A stretch of DNA of 64,000 nucleotides from Mycolicibacterium chlorophenolicum (GCF_001044235.1 NZ_JYNL01000020.1:98095-162094); one strand, 5' to 3'. Positions 42,539 through 52,817 are shown, numbered from the stretch's first letter. Notes: generated from the sequence alone by a model not told the origin. Numbers and translations are program-made.

Positions 42539-44301
42539 GATCCACCTCCTCCTCCTCCTCCTCCGCCGCCACCGCCGCCGCCTCCGCCACTGAAGCCACC
42601 GCCGCCGCCGCTCGATGACGACGACGACTGGGAGGCGGTGTAGGCGCCGATCGACGAGGACAGCGCCGTCTCGAAACTGTCGAAGCTCGTCCCGCCGGCG
42701 CCGCCCGCCACCCCCCAGGACGAGGACGGGCTCGATGTTGTATACCAATCCGGTTGCGGTGCAGCGGTATTCGTGTATGCCTCATATTTCTTCGCCCACG
42801 CGGCCGCCACTCCGGCGGCGACGGCGAACGGGACATAGGCGATGTAGAGGTCTTTGCGTGCCGAGAAGTCGAAGCGGGTCTCCGCGGAATCGGTGGCCAG
42901 CATGCGGTGGAAACCGCCTGCGCGCGACCACAGTTCACGCCCGGCCGGGGTGCGCCGGGTGCCCACCCCGTCACGCCAGGAGCCGGCCGAGAACAGGAAG
43001 AACACCGCGAACGGCAGCGCCCACATCGTGGTCGGGAAGCCCCAGCGGAAGAATCCGCAGATCATCAGCACGAACGCGACGGCGTTGGCGGCGCGCAGCC
43101 ACAGCTCCTTCTTGCGGGCCACCATCAACCCCGAGTCGATCGCCCATGCCTTGACCGCCTCGGCCATATCGGTCTTGGCCTTGTTGAGTTTCTCCCCCGA
43201 CTTGGCCGTCTTCTTGGCGGCGAATTCGCTGCCGGCGTTGAGCAGTTTCAGCCGGGACGCGACGGCCAGGCTGACCTTGTCGACGCCGGACCACTGCCCG
43301 GCCCCCGCGACGCTGCGGATGTTCCACTCTTTGTCGTTGACCTGGTGCAGCGTGATGAGATCCCGCTCGGCGAGGTAGAACAGCGTCGCGGTCAGGCCGT
43401 TCTTCGGGACCGCCTCGGTGCGGATGTACTCCAGCTGCACCGGCCCGAGGCCCGGCGGGGGCGCGTACTGCAGCGGAAAGCCGGGCGGACGCTCCAGCAC
43501 ACTGCGGAACCACAGCACCGCCGCGGCGCCGAAGGCGATCGTCAGACCCAGCACCCACAGCACGGCGGTCACCGACTGCCCGAGGACCCGATCCCAGGTG
43601 TAGGGCCACGGCAGGCTCAGCCGCGCCGGGGTGGGCACGTCGACCCCGGCGCGCAGGGTCATCGGGGTGCGCGGCGCCAGCGACGACGCCGTGGCCACCA
43701 CGGTGTTGCCGCGCGCGCGCAGTTCGTCGCACGCCCGCCCGACGCCGAAGCCGACGGAACACTGCACGGTGCCGACGTCGCCGGGCAGGGTCACGGTGAT
43801 GTCGGCCCGGTCGATGCGGTTGTTCCAGGAGGGCGCGATGACGTTCCAGAAGAAGACAGAGGGGCTCGGGGCCGGGGCGCCGACGGTCTGCGCGAACTTC
43901 CGGTCAGCGCCGGTGCCGCCGGGGTCGAGTACCCCCGGAATGCGGTAGCGGAGTTCGAACACGTGGGTGCCGTCGCCCAGCGTGCGGTCGGGATCACCGA
44001 TCTTGGCCACGCGGAAGCGCTTTCCGTCCTCCCACAGCATCTGGTAGGGCACCGACTGCCCGTCGAGCAGGATCGACGTCACCTCGGGCTTCTGCCGGAC
44101 GTGAGAGTCGTTCTGGTTGGCCACATCCCAGTAGCGGAAGATGCCGTGACGGTCAGTGCTGTAGAACTCCGTCGTGATCGTCTCGACCGCGGTCATGTCG
44201 CCCGCGCTGTCGACCGCGGCGTTCAGGGTGAAGTCGCTGATCACCACCGGGTCTTCGGCGGGCGTGCCGGCCGAGCCGCCACCGGCGAACACACCGGCCA
44301 C
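42532..44301 (-). CDS. DUF2207 membrane protein, body; signal peptide in another frame
   Basis: 589-aa frame. After VISDFTLNAAVDSAGDMTAV comes the DUF2207 beta domain (FYSTDRHGIFRYWDVANQND, FELRYRIPGVLDPG). Helices follow near residues 230-255 and 385-425, with a soluble C-terminal part between and after them. The protein closes with a serine- and glycine-rich tail of more than 25 residues ending in SW, as in other LemA-linked proteins. It lacks a signal peptide if begun at GTG 44301. An ideal signal peptide is encoded from ATG 44363 but in another frame, so the gene may be broken or mis-sequenced near 44289-44301. Otherwise expect an intact gene at 42532-44363. Confidence 0.85.
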   Translation of the reverse strand: MAGVFAGGGSAGTPAEDPVVISDFTLNAAVDSAGDMTAVETITTEFYSTDRHGIFRYWDVANQNDSHVRQKPEVTSILLDGQSVPYQMLWEDGKRFRVAKIGDPDRTLGDGTHVFELRYRIPGVLDPGGTGADRKFAQTVGAPAPSPSVFFWNVIAPSWNNRIDRADITVTLPGDVGTVQCSVGFGVGRACDELRARGNTVVATASSLAPRTPMTLRAGVDVPTPARLSLPWPYTWDRVLGQSVTAVLWVLGLTIAFGAAAVLWFRSVLERPPGFPLQYAPPPGLGPVQLEYIRTEAVPKNGLTATLFYLAERDLITLHQVNDKEWNIRSVAGAGQWSGVDKVSLAVASRLKLLNAGSEFAAKKTAKSGEKLNKAKTDMAEAVKAWAIDSGLMVARKKELWLRAANAVAFVLMICGFFRWGFPTTMWALPFAVFFLFSAGSWRDGVGTRRTPAGRELWSRAGGFHRMLATDSAETRFDFSARKDLYIAYVPFAVAAGVAAAWAKKYEAYTNTAAPQPDWYTTSSPSSSWGVAGGAGGTSFDSFETALSSSIGAYTASQSSSSSSGGGGGFSGGGGGGGGGGGGGGGGSW

Positions 44302-44363
44302 AGCAGTCCGAATGCGATGAGCAGCAGCGGGATCGCCGCTTTGACCACACGCCCCACCGACAT
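44302..44363 (-). other. Displaced start and signal peptide of the DUF2207 gene
   Basis: From ATG 44363 the complement reads MSVGRVVKAAIPLLLIAFGL then LWPV, a textbook signal sequence. TAGGGT (44371-44376, complement) ends seven bases before the ATG, and the priA stop is five bases upstream. The frame then ends in a TGA after about 41 codons. Removing one GT unit from the GTGTGT at 44289-44294 joins it to the DUF2207 frame as LLWPVFAGGGSAG. Confidence 0.65.
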
Positions 44364-44368
44364 GCGCC

Positions 44369-46369
44369 TCACCCTATGTGCAACGGGTCGATCTGGATGC
44401 GAACCGGCTCATGATCATGGCGGGCGCTCTGCACCGCACTGGCCTTGCGCAGCGCCGCCGACAGGGCCAGGCCGTCGTGGCGCGGCACCCGGGCGAGCAT
44501 CCGGATGACCGGGTGCTCGTCGGCCACCCCGGCCGGCCGCCGGACCCCGACCGGCAGGTCGACGGGCCCCAGCAGGTCGGCCCCGTCGGGCAGCACCACC
44601 CCGCCCAGGAGCGCGTTGACCGCGTCGGACGTGCCGTCGACCGCGGCCATGTGCACCGCGGGGGGCAGCCCCACCTCGGTGCGCGCGTCGAGTTCGGCGT
44701 CGGCGTGACCGACCGGATCCCACCGGATCAGCGCCTGCACCGTCGGGATCGCCGACTCCGCGACCACCGCGACGACGCCACCGTCGGCACGGCTGCGTAC
44801 CAGGGCCGCGGCTGCCATCCAGCGCCGCAGCGTGTCCTCGGCGGCGCGCAGGTCCTGGCGACCGAGCAGCGCCCAGCTGTCGAGCAGCAGCGCGGCGCCG
44901 TATCCGCCGTCGGCGGCCGGTTCGACACCGGGGGTGGCGACCACCACCGCGGGACGCGCAGGCACCGACTCGACGACGGCGTCGCCGCCGGAGGTCACCA
45001 CCGCGACGCCCGGGAACGCGCGGCCCAGTTCTTCGGCGGTGCGGCGGGCGCCGACCACGACCGCGCGCACCGCGTCGGCGCCGCACCTGACGCAGCGCAG
45101 TGACAGCTCCTCGCGCCCGCACCACCGGCACACCGCGCCGGCGGCGTCGCGGCCGGGCAGCGACAGCGGCCCGGTGCAGTGCCGGCAGCGGGCGATGGTG
45201 CGGCACCGGGCGCACGCCAGCGCGGGCACGTAGCCGCGCCGCGGAACCTGCACCAGCACCGGGGCGCCGGAGGTCAGCGCCCGGCGGGCCGCATCCAGCG
45301 CCATCGACGGCAGCCGCGCCGTCCGCGCCGCCGCGTCGCGTTCCTGCGCGTACGCGCTGTCCTCGAGCGCGAGCACCCGCGGGGCGCAGGCCCGCACGGC
45401 CTGCCGCGACGCGGTCAGGTCGTGCGCCCACCCGCTGCGCACCAGCGCCTGGGACTCCGCGGTGCGGGCGTAGCCGCCGATCACCGCGGCGCACCGCAGC
45501 TGGTGCGCGCGCAACATCGCCACCTCGCGCGCATGCGGATACGGCGCGCGGGGCTCGGACAGCGAATCGTCGCCGTCGTCCCACAGCAGCACCAGCCCGA
45601 GATCGGCCACCGGTGCGAACACCGCGCTGCGCGTGCCGATGACCAGTCGCGCGTCGCCACGCAGCACGGCCAGCCACCGCCGGTAGCGCTCCGAGGGACC
45701 CAGCCCCGCCGACAGCGCGACCACCCGCTGCGGATCCGCCCGTTCCATGCACGCGGCGTGCAACCGGTCGACGTCACGTTGGTCGGGCACCACGGCGAGC
45801 ACCGACCGGCCCGCGTTCACCGTCACCGCGGCCACCTCGGCCAGCCGGTCGGGCCACGACTCCCCCGGCAGCGCCTGCCACACCGCCCGGGCCGCCCGCC
45901 CGTCCTGCAACGCGGCGACGAACTGCGCGCCGCCGCTGTACGCCGACCAGCCCGCGGTGTCGACCGTCGCCGGCACGAACGCCTCGAGCGCGGCGGCGGG
46001 CCGCTTCTCGACGGTGGCGTGCCGCGGCGGGACGGCCAGCCGCAGCACGTCGGCACGGGTGCCCGCATACCGGGCCGCGACGGCGTCGACGAGGCGGCGC
46101 ACGTCATGGGTGAGCACCGGCTCGGCGGACACCACCTTCTCCAGCCAGCCGAGCTTGCCGACATGGTCGGTGTCCGAGCGCCGCTCGAGCACGAATGCGT
46201 CGACCAGTCGGCCGTGGAAGCGGACCTTGACGCGCACCCCGGGCTGGGCGTCGTCGGACTGTTCGGCGGCGACGAGGTAATCGAAGTCACGGTCCAGGTG
46301 CGGCACCGTCAGCATCGGCAGCACCCGCGCGATCGGCTCGTGCTCGGCGGCCTGCCGGGCGCCGGTCAC
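44369..46369 (-). CDS. priA: PriA-like primosomal protein, probably without helicase activity
   Basis: 666 aa, the actinobacterial PriA form. Residues ~10-110 are the 3'-DNA-binding domain ([20 protein letters not shown] nearby). A RecA-like region follows ([31 protein letters not shown]). Zinc-binding cysteine pairs are [13 protein letters not shown] and [20 protein letters not shown]. The C-terminus ends [10 protein letters not shown] as in M. tuberculosis. I see no Walker A GKT/GKS and the DEAH-type box is replaced by [10 protein letters not shown], typical of mycobacterial PriA annotated as probable non-helicase. GTG 46369 overlaps the previous stop (GTGA). Confidence 0.93.
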   Translation of the reverse strand: MTGARQAAEHEPIARVLPMLTVPHLDRDFDYLVAAEQSDDAQPGVRVKVRFHGRLVDAFVLERRSDTDHVGKLGWLEKVVSAEPVLTHDVRRLVDAVAARYAGTRADVLRLAVPPRHATVEKRPAAALEAFVPATVDTAGWSAYSGGAQFVAALQDGRAARAVWQALPGESWPDRLAEVAAVTVNAGRSVLAVVPDQRDVDRLHAACMERADPQRVVALSAGLGPSERYRRWLAVLRGDARLVIGTRSAVFAPVADLGLVLLWDDGDDSLSEPRAPYPHAREVAMLRAHQLRCAAVIGGYARTAESQALVRSGWAHDLTASRQAVRACAPRVLALEDSAYAQERDAAARTARLPSMALDAARRALTSGAPVLVQVPRRGYVPALACARCRTIARCRHCTGPLSLPGRDAAGAVCRWCGREELSLRCVRCGADAVRAVVVGARRTAEELGRAFPGVAVVTSGGDAVVESVPARPAVVVATPGVEPAADGGYGAALLLDSWALLGRQDLRAAEDTLRRWMAAAALVRSRADGGVVAVVAESAIPTVQALIRWDPVGHADAELDARTEVGLPPAVHMAAVDGTSDAVNALLGGVVLPDGADLLGPVDLPVGVRRPAGVADEHPVIRMLARVPRHDGLALSAALRKASAVQSARHDHEPVRIQIDPLHIG

Positions 46370-47106
46370 CCCTCGGGTCCAGCCGCGGGGACGGCCGGCC
46401 GGCCGAAGAGCAGCCCCGCGGTGATCAGTAGCAGCGACGCGGCGTAGCACCACCAGATCGGCACGGCCAGCGCCTCACTGCGCAGCACGAACTTGCTGAT
46501 GCCGATCATGGCGTCGGACACCGCGAAGCACACCGCGCCCAGCGCCGTCCACGGCGTCGGCAGGTCGGCCAGTAGCGCGGTGCACACCATCGCGCCCAGC
46601 ACACCGATGTACACCGTCACCGGGACGGCCATCTCCTCGGCGATCAGCCGCGGCCAGAACCACACCAGCAGCGCCGCGCAGGCCAGCACGACCACACCGG
46701 CCGCCACTGACCGCCCAGGAGTGACCACGGCCAGCGGCAGCAGCGCGGCCAGGAAGCACAGGTGCGCGATCAGGAACGCGGCCAGGCCCAGCACGAACGA
46801 CGGCTCCCACCACGGCATCGCGAGCAGGAAGTCGCCCGCGGCCGAAAACAGCAGCGCGCCGACCAGCCAGCGCCGCTCCCGCAGCACCGGGTGGGTGGCC
46901 GCTGCCGCGGCGAGCAACACCGCGGCCAGCGCCTTGACCGCGGGCTGCGCCGCGAACCGGCCGGTCAGCTCGGCGCCCGCAGGAACCTGCGTCGCGGTGA
47001 CGATCAGGAACACGCCGTACCCCGCCGCCACCACGGCCGCGGCCGCCCACAACGTGCGGGCGCGCGGCGCCGCGCGGCGACCGGTCACGGGCAGGGGCGT
47101 GGTCAT
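46366..47106 (-). CDS. YhhN/TMEM86-family membrane protein (lysoplasmalogenase-like)
   Basis: 246 aa with about eight hydrophobic helices. The family features are [36 protein letters not shown] and [17 protein letters not shown], where conserved aspartates, a histidine and a serine sit within membrane helices. Animal TMEM86B hydrolyses lysoplasmalogens; activity here is inferred only. ATG 47106 is leaderless by the TAGGTT at 47113-47118 (complement). The stop overlaps the priA start. Equivalent to Rv1401. Confidence 0.88.
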   Translation of the reverse strand: MTTPLPVTGRRAAPRARTLWAAAAVVAAGYGVFLIVTATQVPAGAELTGRFAAQPAVKALAAVLLAAAAATHPVLRERRWLVGALLFSAAGDFLLAMPWWEPSFVLGLAAFLIAHLCFLAALLPLAVVTPGRSVAAGVVVLACAALLVWFWPRLIAEEMAVPVTVYIGVLGAMVCTALLADLPTPWTALGAVCFAVSDAMIGISKFVLRSEALAVPIWWCYAASLLLITAGLLFGRPAVPAAGPEG

Positions 47107-47112
47107 GGGCAG

Positions 47113-47118
47113 AACCTA
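47113..47118 (-). promoter_or_regulatory. Candidate -10 (TAGGTT, complement) for the YhhN-priA unit
   Basis: TAGGTT ends six bases before ATG 47106. The divergent esterase promoter TACCGT (47136-47141) lies only 17 bases away in the same 42-base spacer, so any -35 elements overlap the opposite -10. Confidence 0.5.
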
Positions 47119-47135
47119 CTAAAACGGGCGGACGC

Positions 47136-47141
47136 TACCGT
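47136..47141 (+). promoter_or_regulatory. Candidate -10 (TACCGT) for the LipH-type esterase
   Basis: TACCGT ends seven bases before ATG 47149. There is no Shine-Dalgarno in the seven bases between. Confidence 0.5.
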
Positions 47142-47148
47142 GTGGGCC

Positions 47149-48066
47149 ATGGCCGATCTCGATCCCGTACTGGCGAAGGTGCTCGCCGCTGTCCCGTTCA
47201 CCCTCACCGCCGACGGCGGGCCCGCCGTGGCCCGGCAGCGCTTCGCCGAACTCCCCCGGATCCCCGTCCACCCCGAGGTCAGCACGGAGGACCACAGCGT
47301 CGACGGTCCCGCCGGCCCCGTCCCCGTGCGCGTCTACCGTCCGCCGACCGAGGCGTCGGTGCTGCCGGTGGTGATCTTCATCCACGGCGGCGCCTGGTCG
47401 GTCGGCGATCTGGACACCTACGACGCGGCGGCGCGTATCCATGCGGTCGGCGCCGACGCCGTGGTCGTCTCGGTCGACTACCGGCTGGCCCCCGAACATC
47501 CCTACCCCGCGGCGGTCGAGGACAGCTGGGCGGCGACGCAGTGGGTGGCCGCAAACGCCGGCCGCTTCGGCGGCGACCCGGAGCGCGTCGCGGTCGCCGG
47601 CGACTCCGCGGGCGGCAATCTGGCCGCCGTGATGGCGCAGCTGGCTCGCGACGCCGGCCTGCCGCTGCGCTTCCAGCTGCTGTGGTACCCGTCGACGACG
47701 TTCGACACGTCGCTGCCGTCGTTCACCGAGAACGCCGAGGCGCCGATCCTCGGTCTGGACGCGTGCAAGGCCTTCACCCGCTGGTATGTGGCGGACACCG
47801 ACCTGTCGCAGCCGCCCGCCACACTGGTCCCCGCCGTCGGCGAGCTCGGCGGGCTGCCCGCCGCGTACATCGCCGTCGCCGGGCACGACCCGCTGCGCGA
47901 CGACGGCATGCGGTACGCGGAACTGCTCACGGAGGCCGGCGTCGACACCGAACTGCACCACGCCGAGACGCTGGTGCACGGCTTCTTGGCCTACCACGGG
48001 GTGGTGCCCGCGGCGACGGAGGCGACCGAGCGCGCGCTCACGGCGCTGGGGACTGCACTGCAGTAG
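47149..48066 (+). CDS. lipH: LipH-type alpha/beta-hydrolase (hormone-sensitive-lipase family)
   Basis: 305 aa cytoplasmic esterase. The oxyanion motif HGGAW is at residues 79-83. The nucleophile is S153 in GDSAGGN. The acid is in IAVAGHDPLRDDG and the histidine in TLVHGFLAYH. VDYRLAPEHPYPAAVED is the conserved stretch after HGG. Short- to medium-chain ester hydrolysis is expected; the physiological substrate is unknown. Position next to the YhhN-priA unit matches lipH/lipI (Rv1399c/Rv1400c). Only one of the two M. tuberculosis paralogues is present here, so the symbol is by position and family. Confidence 0.9.
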   Translation: MADLDPVLAKVLAAVPFTLTADGGPAVARQRFAELPRIPVHPEVSTEDHSVDGPAGPVPVRVYRPPTEASVLPVVIFIHGGAWSVGDLDTYDAAARIHAVGADAVVVSVDYRLAPEHPYPAAVEDSWAATQWVAANAGRFGGDPERVAVAGDSAGGNLAAVMAQLARDAGLPLRFQLLWYPSTTFDTSLPSFTENAEAPILGLDACKAFTRWYVADTDLSQPPATLVPAVGELGGLPAAYIAVAGHDPLRDDGMRYAELLTEAGVDTELHHAETLVHGFLAYHGVVPAATEATERALTALGTALQ

Positions 48067-48099
48067 TCGTTTTTGGGATCGGTAGCCCGGGCGCGGGGC

Positions 48100-48105
48100 T
48101 AGCGT
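48100..48105 (+). promoter_or_regulatory. Candidate -10 (TAGCGT) for the secreted-protein pair
   Basis: TAGCGT ends six bases before ATG 48112, a leaderless arrangement. The second gene of the pair starts five bases after the first stop and presumably uses the same transcript. Confidence 0.5.
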
Positions 48106-48111
48106 CCGTTC

Positions 48112-48525
48112 ATGATCAACATTCACACGCTGCGACGCATCGGCGCCGCGGCACTGCTGACCGGGGCCGGCGCGGCGGCCGCACTGGGCTTCGGCTCGGG
48201 CGCCGCCGCCGCACTGCCCCGCGTACCGCTGCCGGCCTCGTGGCCGGGATGCCCCGAGGACAGCCCCGAGGGTCCGTGCCGCTGGTGCCCGGGTGACCCG
48301 CCGGTGCAGACCGGCAACCTCCGGGTGAACCCGGTGGTCTGGGACAACAACGTCTGCCACACCTACTGGTACGTGTACCACGGTCAGGGCAACGTGGCGG
48401 CGAACATCTTCGAGGGCGAGGCGCCGCCGGCGCCGCCACCCCCGCCGCCGAACCTCACCCCGCCGCTGCCGCCGGGATGGTGCTGGTCGCTGTTCCTGCC
48501 GACCACCAGCTGCCCGAACGGCTGA
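48112..48525 (+). CDS. Secreted cysteine-containing protein with proline-rich tail
   Basis: 137 aa. A Sec signal peptide (ALLTGAGAAAALGFGSGAAA, likely cleavage near AAA-L) is followed by a compact domain with six cysteines: WPGCPEDSPEGPCRWCPGDP, then VVWDNNVCHTYWYVYHGQGN, and WCWSLFLPTTSCPNG at the end. A proline-rich stretch (APPPPPPNLTPPLPPG) precedes the last segment. The WCPGDP and WDxNVCH motifs recur in the next gene. I know this pattern from small exported mycobacterial proteins of unknown function. Confidence 0.82.
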   Translation: MINIHTLRRIGAAALLTGAGAAAALGFGSGAAAALPRVPLPASWPGCPEDSPEGPCRWCPGDPPVQTGNLRVNPVVWDNNVCHTYWYVYHGQGNVAANIFEGEAPPAPPPPPPNLTPPLPPGWCWSLFLPTTSCPNG

Positions 48526-48529
48526 GGCC

Positions 48530-48784
48530 GTGACGCGCATCCTGATCGTCGGAGCGCTCGCCCTGGCCGGTGCGCTCGGCGCACCGGTCGCCGCGGCGCA
48601 GGGCCCGAGCTACCAGGGCGGCAACTGCCCGCCGGGGCTGACGTGCACCCACTGGTGCCCCGGCGACCCCGCGATCCCGGGCGGTCAGGTCCTGAGCTGG
48701 GACGGGAACGTCTGCCACGACTGGTACTGGAACTCCTACGGCATCGTCGACGTCAACGCCGGCGTGCTGTACCCGTGGAGGTGA
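48530..48784 (+). CDS. Secreted small cysteine-containing protein, paralogue of the previous gene
   Basis: 84 aa. The signal peptide ILIVGALALAGALGAPVAAA is followed by ~60 residues with CPPGLTCTHWCPGDP and VLSWDGNVCHDWYWNSYG. It shares the order CP-x-C-WCPGDP-WDxNVCH-W/Y-rich with its neighbour but lacks the proline-rich tail. GTG 48530 lies five bases after the preceding stop. The ACGC context offers no Shine-Dalgarno, so re-initiation is likely. Four cysteines suggest two disulfides outside the membrane. Confidence 0.78.
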   Translation: MTRILIVGALALAGALGAPVAAAQGPSYQGGNCPPGLTCTHWCPGDPAIPGGQVLSWDGNVCHDWYWNSYGIVDVNAGVLYPWR

Positions 48785-48799
48785 TCGTCGTCAGACGGC
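48782..48799 (+). repeat. 18-bp direct repeat, copy 1
   Basis: TGATCGTCGTCAGACGGC, identical to 48844-48861. This copy begins on the stop codon of the upstream secreted-protein gene. The second copy contains the metK stop codon. Confidence 0.7.
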
Positions 48800-48814
48800 T
48801 CTCGTTGCGTCTGA
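48791..48814. terminator. Hairpin between convergent genes
   Basis: TCAGACG and CGTCTGA form a perfect seven-base stem around a ten-base loop in the 68-base gap between the secreted-protein gene and metK. It could end transcription from either side. There is no T-run. Confidence 0.45.
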
Positions 48815-48852
48815 CTCCTCAACGCGGCTCGTACCTCGCCGCTTGATCGTCG

Positions 48853-50061
<1,209 letters not shown>

Positions 50062-50187
50062 GTCCGATCCCTTTCCATTTCACTCATGTCTGCGACGGCA
50101 CGCAGTGCCGGGCGCCTCTAGCACCCAAGCGTGTCCCCCTGCGGCGCGCAACCTTTACGCGCAGCCGATGTCTTGTTCGCTGGCCGC

Positions 50188-51432
50188 TCACCCGGTGTGC
50201 AGGAAGCCGGCGATCGCGTCCACAATACGGCTCGCCATCACGGTCTTCGAACCGTGCTCCAGTGCGGACTCGTTGCCGTCGGACGACAGCAGCCAGCCGT
50301 CGTTGTGATCGACCTCGAAGGCCCGGTTCTCGCCGACCGCGTTGACGACGAGCAGATCGCACCCTTTGCGGCGGAGTTTCGCCCGGGCGTGGAACAGCAC
50401 GTCGCCGTTGGCGTCCCCGGTTTCGGCGGCGAACCCGACGATGGCCCGCATGTTGGGGAGCTGTCCGTCGGCGCGGGCACGGACCGCCCCGGCGAGCACG
50501 TCGTCGTTGCGGACGAGTTCGATCGTCGGCTCGCCCTCTCCGGCCGGGCCCTTCTTGATCTTGTTGACCGCGGGGTTGGCGGGCCGGAAGTCGGCGACCG
50601 CGGCGGCCATCACGAGCACGTTCGCGTCCGGCGCGTGCTTGGACACCGCGTCACGCAGCTGTGCGGCCGACCCGACGTGCTCGACGTGGACGCCGGCGGG
50701 GTCGACGAGCCCGGCGGTGTTGCCCGCGATCAGCGTCACGTCGGCGCCGCGCTGGGCCATGACACGGGCCATCGCGTACCCCTGCTTGCCGGAGCTGCGG
50801 TTGCCGATGAACCGGACGGGGTCGATGGGTTCGCGGGTACCGCCCGCGGTCACCAGCACCTTGACCCCGGCCAGGTCGTAGGGCAGCGCGTCGCCGCGGG
50901 CGAGCAGCAGCTGGGCCAGCGTGCTGATCTCCTCGGCTTCGGGGAGTCGCCCCGGTCCGGTGTCGGCGCCGGTCAGCCGGCCCGACGCGGGTTCCATCAC
51001 GACGGCGCCGCGGCGCCGCAGCGTGGCGACGTTCTCGACGGTCGCCGGGTGGAACCACATCTCGGTGTGCATGGCGGGCGCGTACAGCACCGGACACCTC
51101 GCGGTCAGCAGCGTCGCGGTGAGCAGGTCGTCGGCCCGGCCGATGGTCGCGCGGGCCAGCAGGTCGGCGGTGGCGGGTGCGACGACGACGAGATCGGCGG
51201 ACTGACCGATCCGCACGTGCGGAACCTCGTGGACGTCGTCGAAGACGCCGGTGTGCACGGGGTTACCGGAGAGCGCCTCGAATGTGGCGGCGCCGACGAA
51301 CTTCAGCGCCGAGTCGGTGGGGACCACCCGCACGGAGTGGCCGGCCTCGGTGAGCTGACGGACCACGGTCGCCGCCTTGTAGGCGGCGATCCCGCCGGCG
51401 ACGCCGACGATGATCCGTTTGCGCTCGGCCAT
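50188..51432 (-). CDS. coaBC: CoaBC, phosphopantothenoylcysteine synthase/decarboxylase
   Basis: 414 aa bifunctional coenzyme A enzyme. The N-terminal flavodoxin-like decarboxylase CoaC (residues ~1-185) has IIVGVAGGIAAYKAATVVRQ, LVVVAPATADLLARATIG and APAMHTEMWFHPAT. The C-terminal CTP-dependent ligase CoaB has VLVTAGGTREPIDPVRFIGN, SSGKQGYAMARVMAQRGADV, AAAVADFRPA and NKIKKG. It follows rpoZ by 17 bases in mihF-gmk-rpoZ-coaBC. Confidence 0.96.
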   Translation of the reverse strand: MAERKRIIVGVAGGIAAYKAATVVRQLTEAGHSVRVVPTDSALKFVGAATFEALSGNPVHTGVFDDVHEVPHVRIGQSADLVVVAPATADLLARATIGRADDLLTATLLTARCPVLYAPAMHTEMWFHPATVENVATLRRRGAVVMEPASGRLTGADTGPGRLPEAEEISTLAQLLLARGDALPYDLAGVKVLVTAGGTREPIDPVRFIGNRSSGKQGYAMARVMAQRGADVTLIAGNTAGLVDPAGVHVEHVGSAAQLRDAVSKHAPDANVLVMAAAVADFRPANPAVNKIKKGPAGEGEPTIELVRNDDVLAGAVRARADGQLPNMRAIVGFAAETGDANGDVLFHARAKLRRKGCDLLVVNAVGENRAFEVDHNDGWLLSSDGNESALEHGSKTVMASRIVDAIAGFLHTG

Positions 51433-51449
51433 CCCCCGGGGCCGCGTCT

Positions 51450-51764
51450 CTACTCGCCCTCGGTGTGCTCGAGCAGATCCTCGTGGATCTCGCGCATCGC
51501 GATCGACAGCGGCTTCTCCTGCAGACCGGGCTCGACCAGCGGACCGACGTACTCGAGGATCCCGTCACCGAGCTGGTTGTAGTAATCATTGATCTGACGT
51601 GCGCGTTTGGCGGCGTAGATCACCAGCGCGTACTTGCTCGACGCGCGGTCCAGCAACTCGTCGATGGGCGGGTTGGTGATGCCCAACGGCGTGTCGTAGG
51701 CGCTGGCGGCGGACGGATCGAGGTCCACGGCGGCCAGCCGCGTGTCGGCGTGCGGGGTGCTCAC
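51450..51764 (-). CDS. rpoZ: RNA polymerase omega subunit
   Basis: 104 aa. Small subunit that clamps the beta-prime tail and helps polymerase assembly. The family core is [20 protein letters not shown] and [20 protein letters not shown], with [20 protein letters not shown] downstream. GTG 51764 has AGGAG nine bases upstream. It sits between gmk and coaBC, as in most actinobacteria. Confidence 0.97.
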   Translation of the reverse strand: MSTPHADTRLAAVDLDPSAASAYDTPLGITNPPIDELLDRASSKYALVIYAAKRARQINDYYNQLGDGILEYVGPLVEPGLQEKPLSIAMREIHEDLLEHTEGE

Positions 51765-51797
51765 GTAAAAGATCTCCTGGCGATTCGGATCGAGAAT

Positions 51798-52409
51798 TCA
51801 AGACTGGTCGCGCCGCACCGGTGTGCGGGCCACCAGCAAGGATACCAACGCAGCGCAGGCCGATTCCAATTCGCTGTTGACGACGACCTCGTCGAAGTCG
51901 CCCTGCGCGGCCAATTCGGTGCGTGCGGTCGCCAATCGGCGGGCCATCACCTCAGGCGTCTCGGTGCCCCGGCCGGTGAGCCGGCGTTCGAGAGTCTGCC
52001 AATCGGGCGGGGCCAGGAAGACCGTGACGGCCTCCGGCATCGCCTTCTTGACCGCTCGTGCCCCGGCCAGATCGACCTCGATGAGGACCGGCCGGCCGGC
52101 GGCGGTGGCCGCGCGGACGGGGGCTGAGGGCGTCCCCGAGCGGTGCAAACCGCCGTGGATCTCCGCCCATTCCAGCAGCTCGCCGGCATCGATGAGGTGC
52201 TGGAATTCGGTGGGCGTGACGAACGTGTAGTCCACGCCGTCGCGCTCGCCGGGGCGCGGCGCCCGCGTCGTCACCGAGACGCTGAAGTACAGGTCAGCGA
52301 CGCGGTCCCGCAGGCAGCGGACGACCGTGGACTTGCCGACGGCAGACGGGCCGGACAGCACCATGACCGGAGCCTGTGGGTGCGTGTCCGGCCCTCCGCC
52401 TTCGCTCAC
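51798..52409 (-). CDS. gmk: Guanylate kinase
   Basis: Phosphorylates GMP to GDP. 203 aa. P-loop [23 protein letters not shown]-binding [18 protein letters not shown] and [19 protein letters not shown], then [20 protein letters not shown] and the lid [21 protein letters not shown] 52409 lies nine bases after the mihF stop. No strong Shine-Dalgarno lies between. Confidence 0.96.
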   Translation of the reverse strand: MSEGGGPDTHPQAPVMVLSGPSAVGKSTVVRCLRDRVADLYFSVSVTTRAPRPGERDGVDYTFVTPTEFQHLIDAGELLEWAEIHGGLHRSGTPSAPVRAATAAGRPVLIEVDLAGARAVKKAMPEAVTVFLAPPDWQTLERRLTGRGTETPEVMARRLATARTELAAQGDFDEVVVNSELESACAALVSLLVARTPVRRDQS

Positions 52410-52418
52410 TGACCCCTC

Positions 52419-52736
52419 TTACGAGAAGTCGAACTTTTCCAGCAGGGCCTTGCGCTGACGATCACCCAGGCCACGCAGCCTGCGGGTCGGGGCGATCTCG
52501 AGCTCGGTCATGATCTCCTGCGCCTTGACCTTGCCGACCTTGGGCAGCGCCTCCAGCAGAGCGGAGACCTTCATCTTGCCCAAGACCTCGTCGGTCTCGG
52601 CGTCCTTGAGAACCTGCTTGAGGTTGGTGCCGCCGCGCTTGAGCCGATCCTTGAGCTCGGCTCGGGCTCGACGTGCGGCAGCAGCCTTCTCCAACGCTGC
52701 CGCGCGCTGTTCGTCGGTCAACTGGGGAAGGGCCAC
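52419..52736 (-). CDS. mihF: mIHF, mycobacterial integration host factor
   Basis: 105 aa nucleoid protein, essential in mycobacteria and host factor for phage L5 integration. VALPQLTDEQRAAALEKAAA opens it, then RRARAELKDRLKRGGTNLKQ and a helix-two-turn-helix DNA-binding region LEALPKVGKVKAQEIMTELE ending APTRRLRGLGDRQRKALLEK. GTG 52736 is preceded by GGAGGA four bases away and matches the short, conserved form. The frame open to 52847 belongs to the leader. Confidence 0.96.
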   Translation of the reverse strand: MALPQLTDEQRAAALEKAAAARRARAELKDRLKRGGTNLKQVLKDAETDEVLGKMKVSALLEALPKVGKVKAQEIMTELEIAPTRRLRGLGDRQRKALLEKFDFS

Positions 52737-52811
52737 GGGTTCCTCCGTCTCGTCACCATCTGTTTTTCTCTCGGCCGGTCGTGGTGGATCGCGAACCGGC
52801 CAGCGTGGACG

Positions 52812-52817
52812 ACCGTA
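52812..52817 (-). promoter_or_regulatory. Candidate -10 (TACGGT, complement) for mihF-gmk-rpoZ-coaBC
   Basis: TACGGT is 76-81 bases before the mihF GTG. The predicted leader contains GGAGGA and the 52773-52801 stem-loop. The -35 region is weak (TTAGCT, 18-base spacing). Confidence 0.35.

Noticed and set aside
42538..42620. Tandem triplet repeats that could be taken for a microsatellite or CRISPR
   Set aside because: They are glycine and serine codons of the DUF2207 C-terminal tail in a continuous reading frame; there are no spacers.
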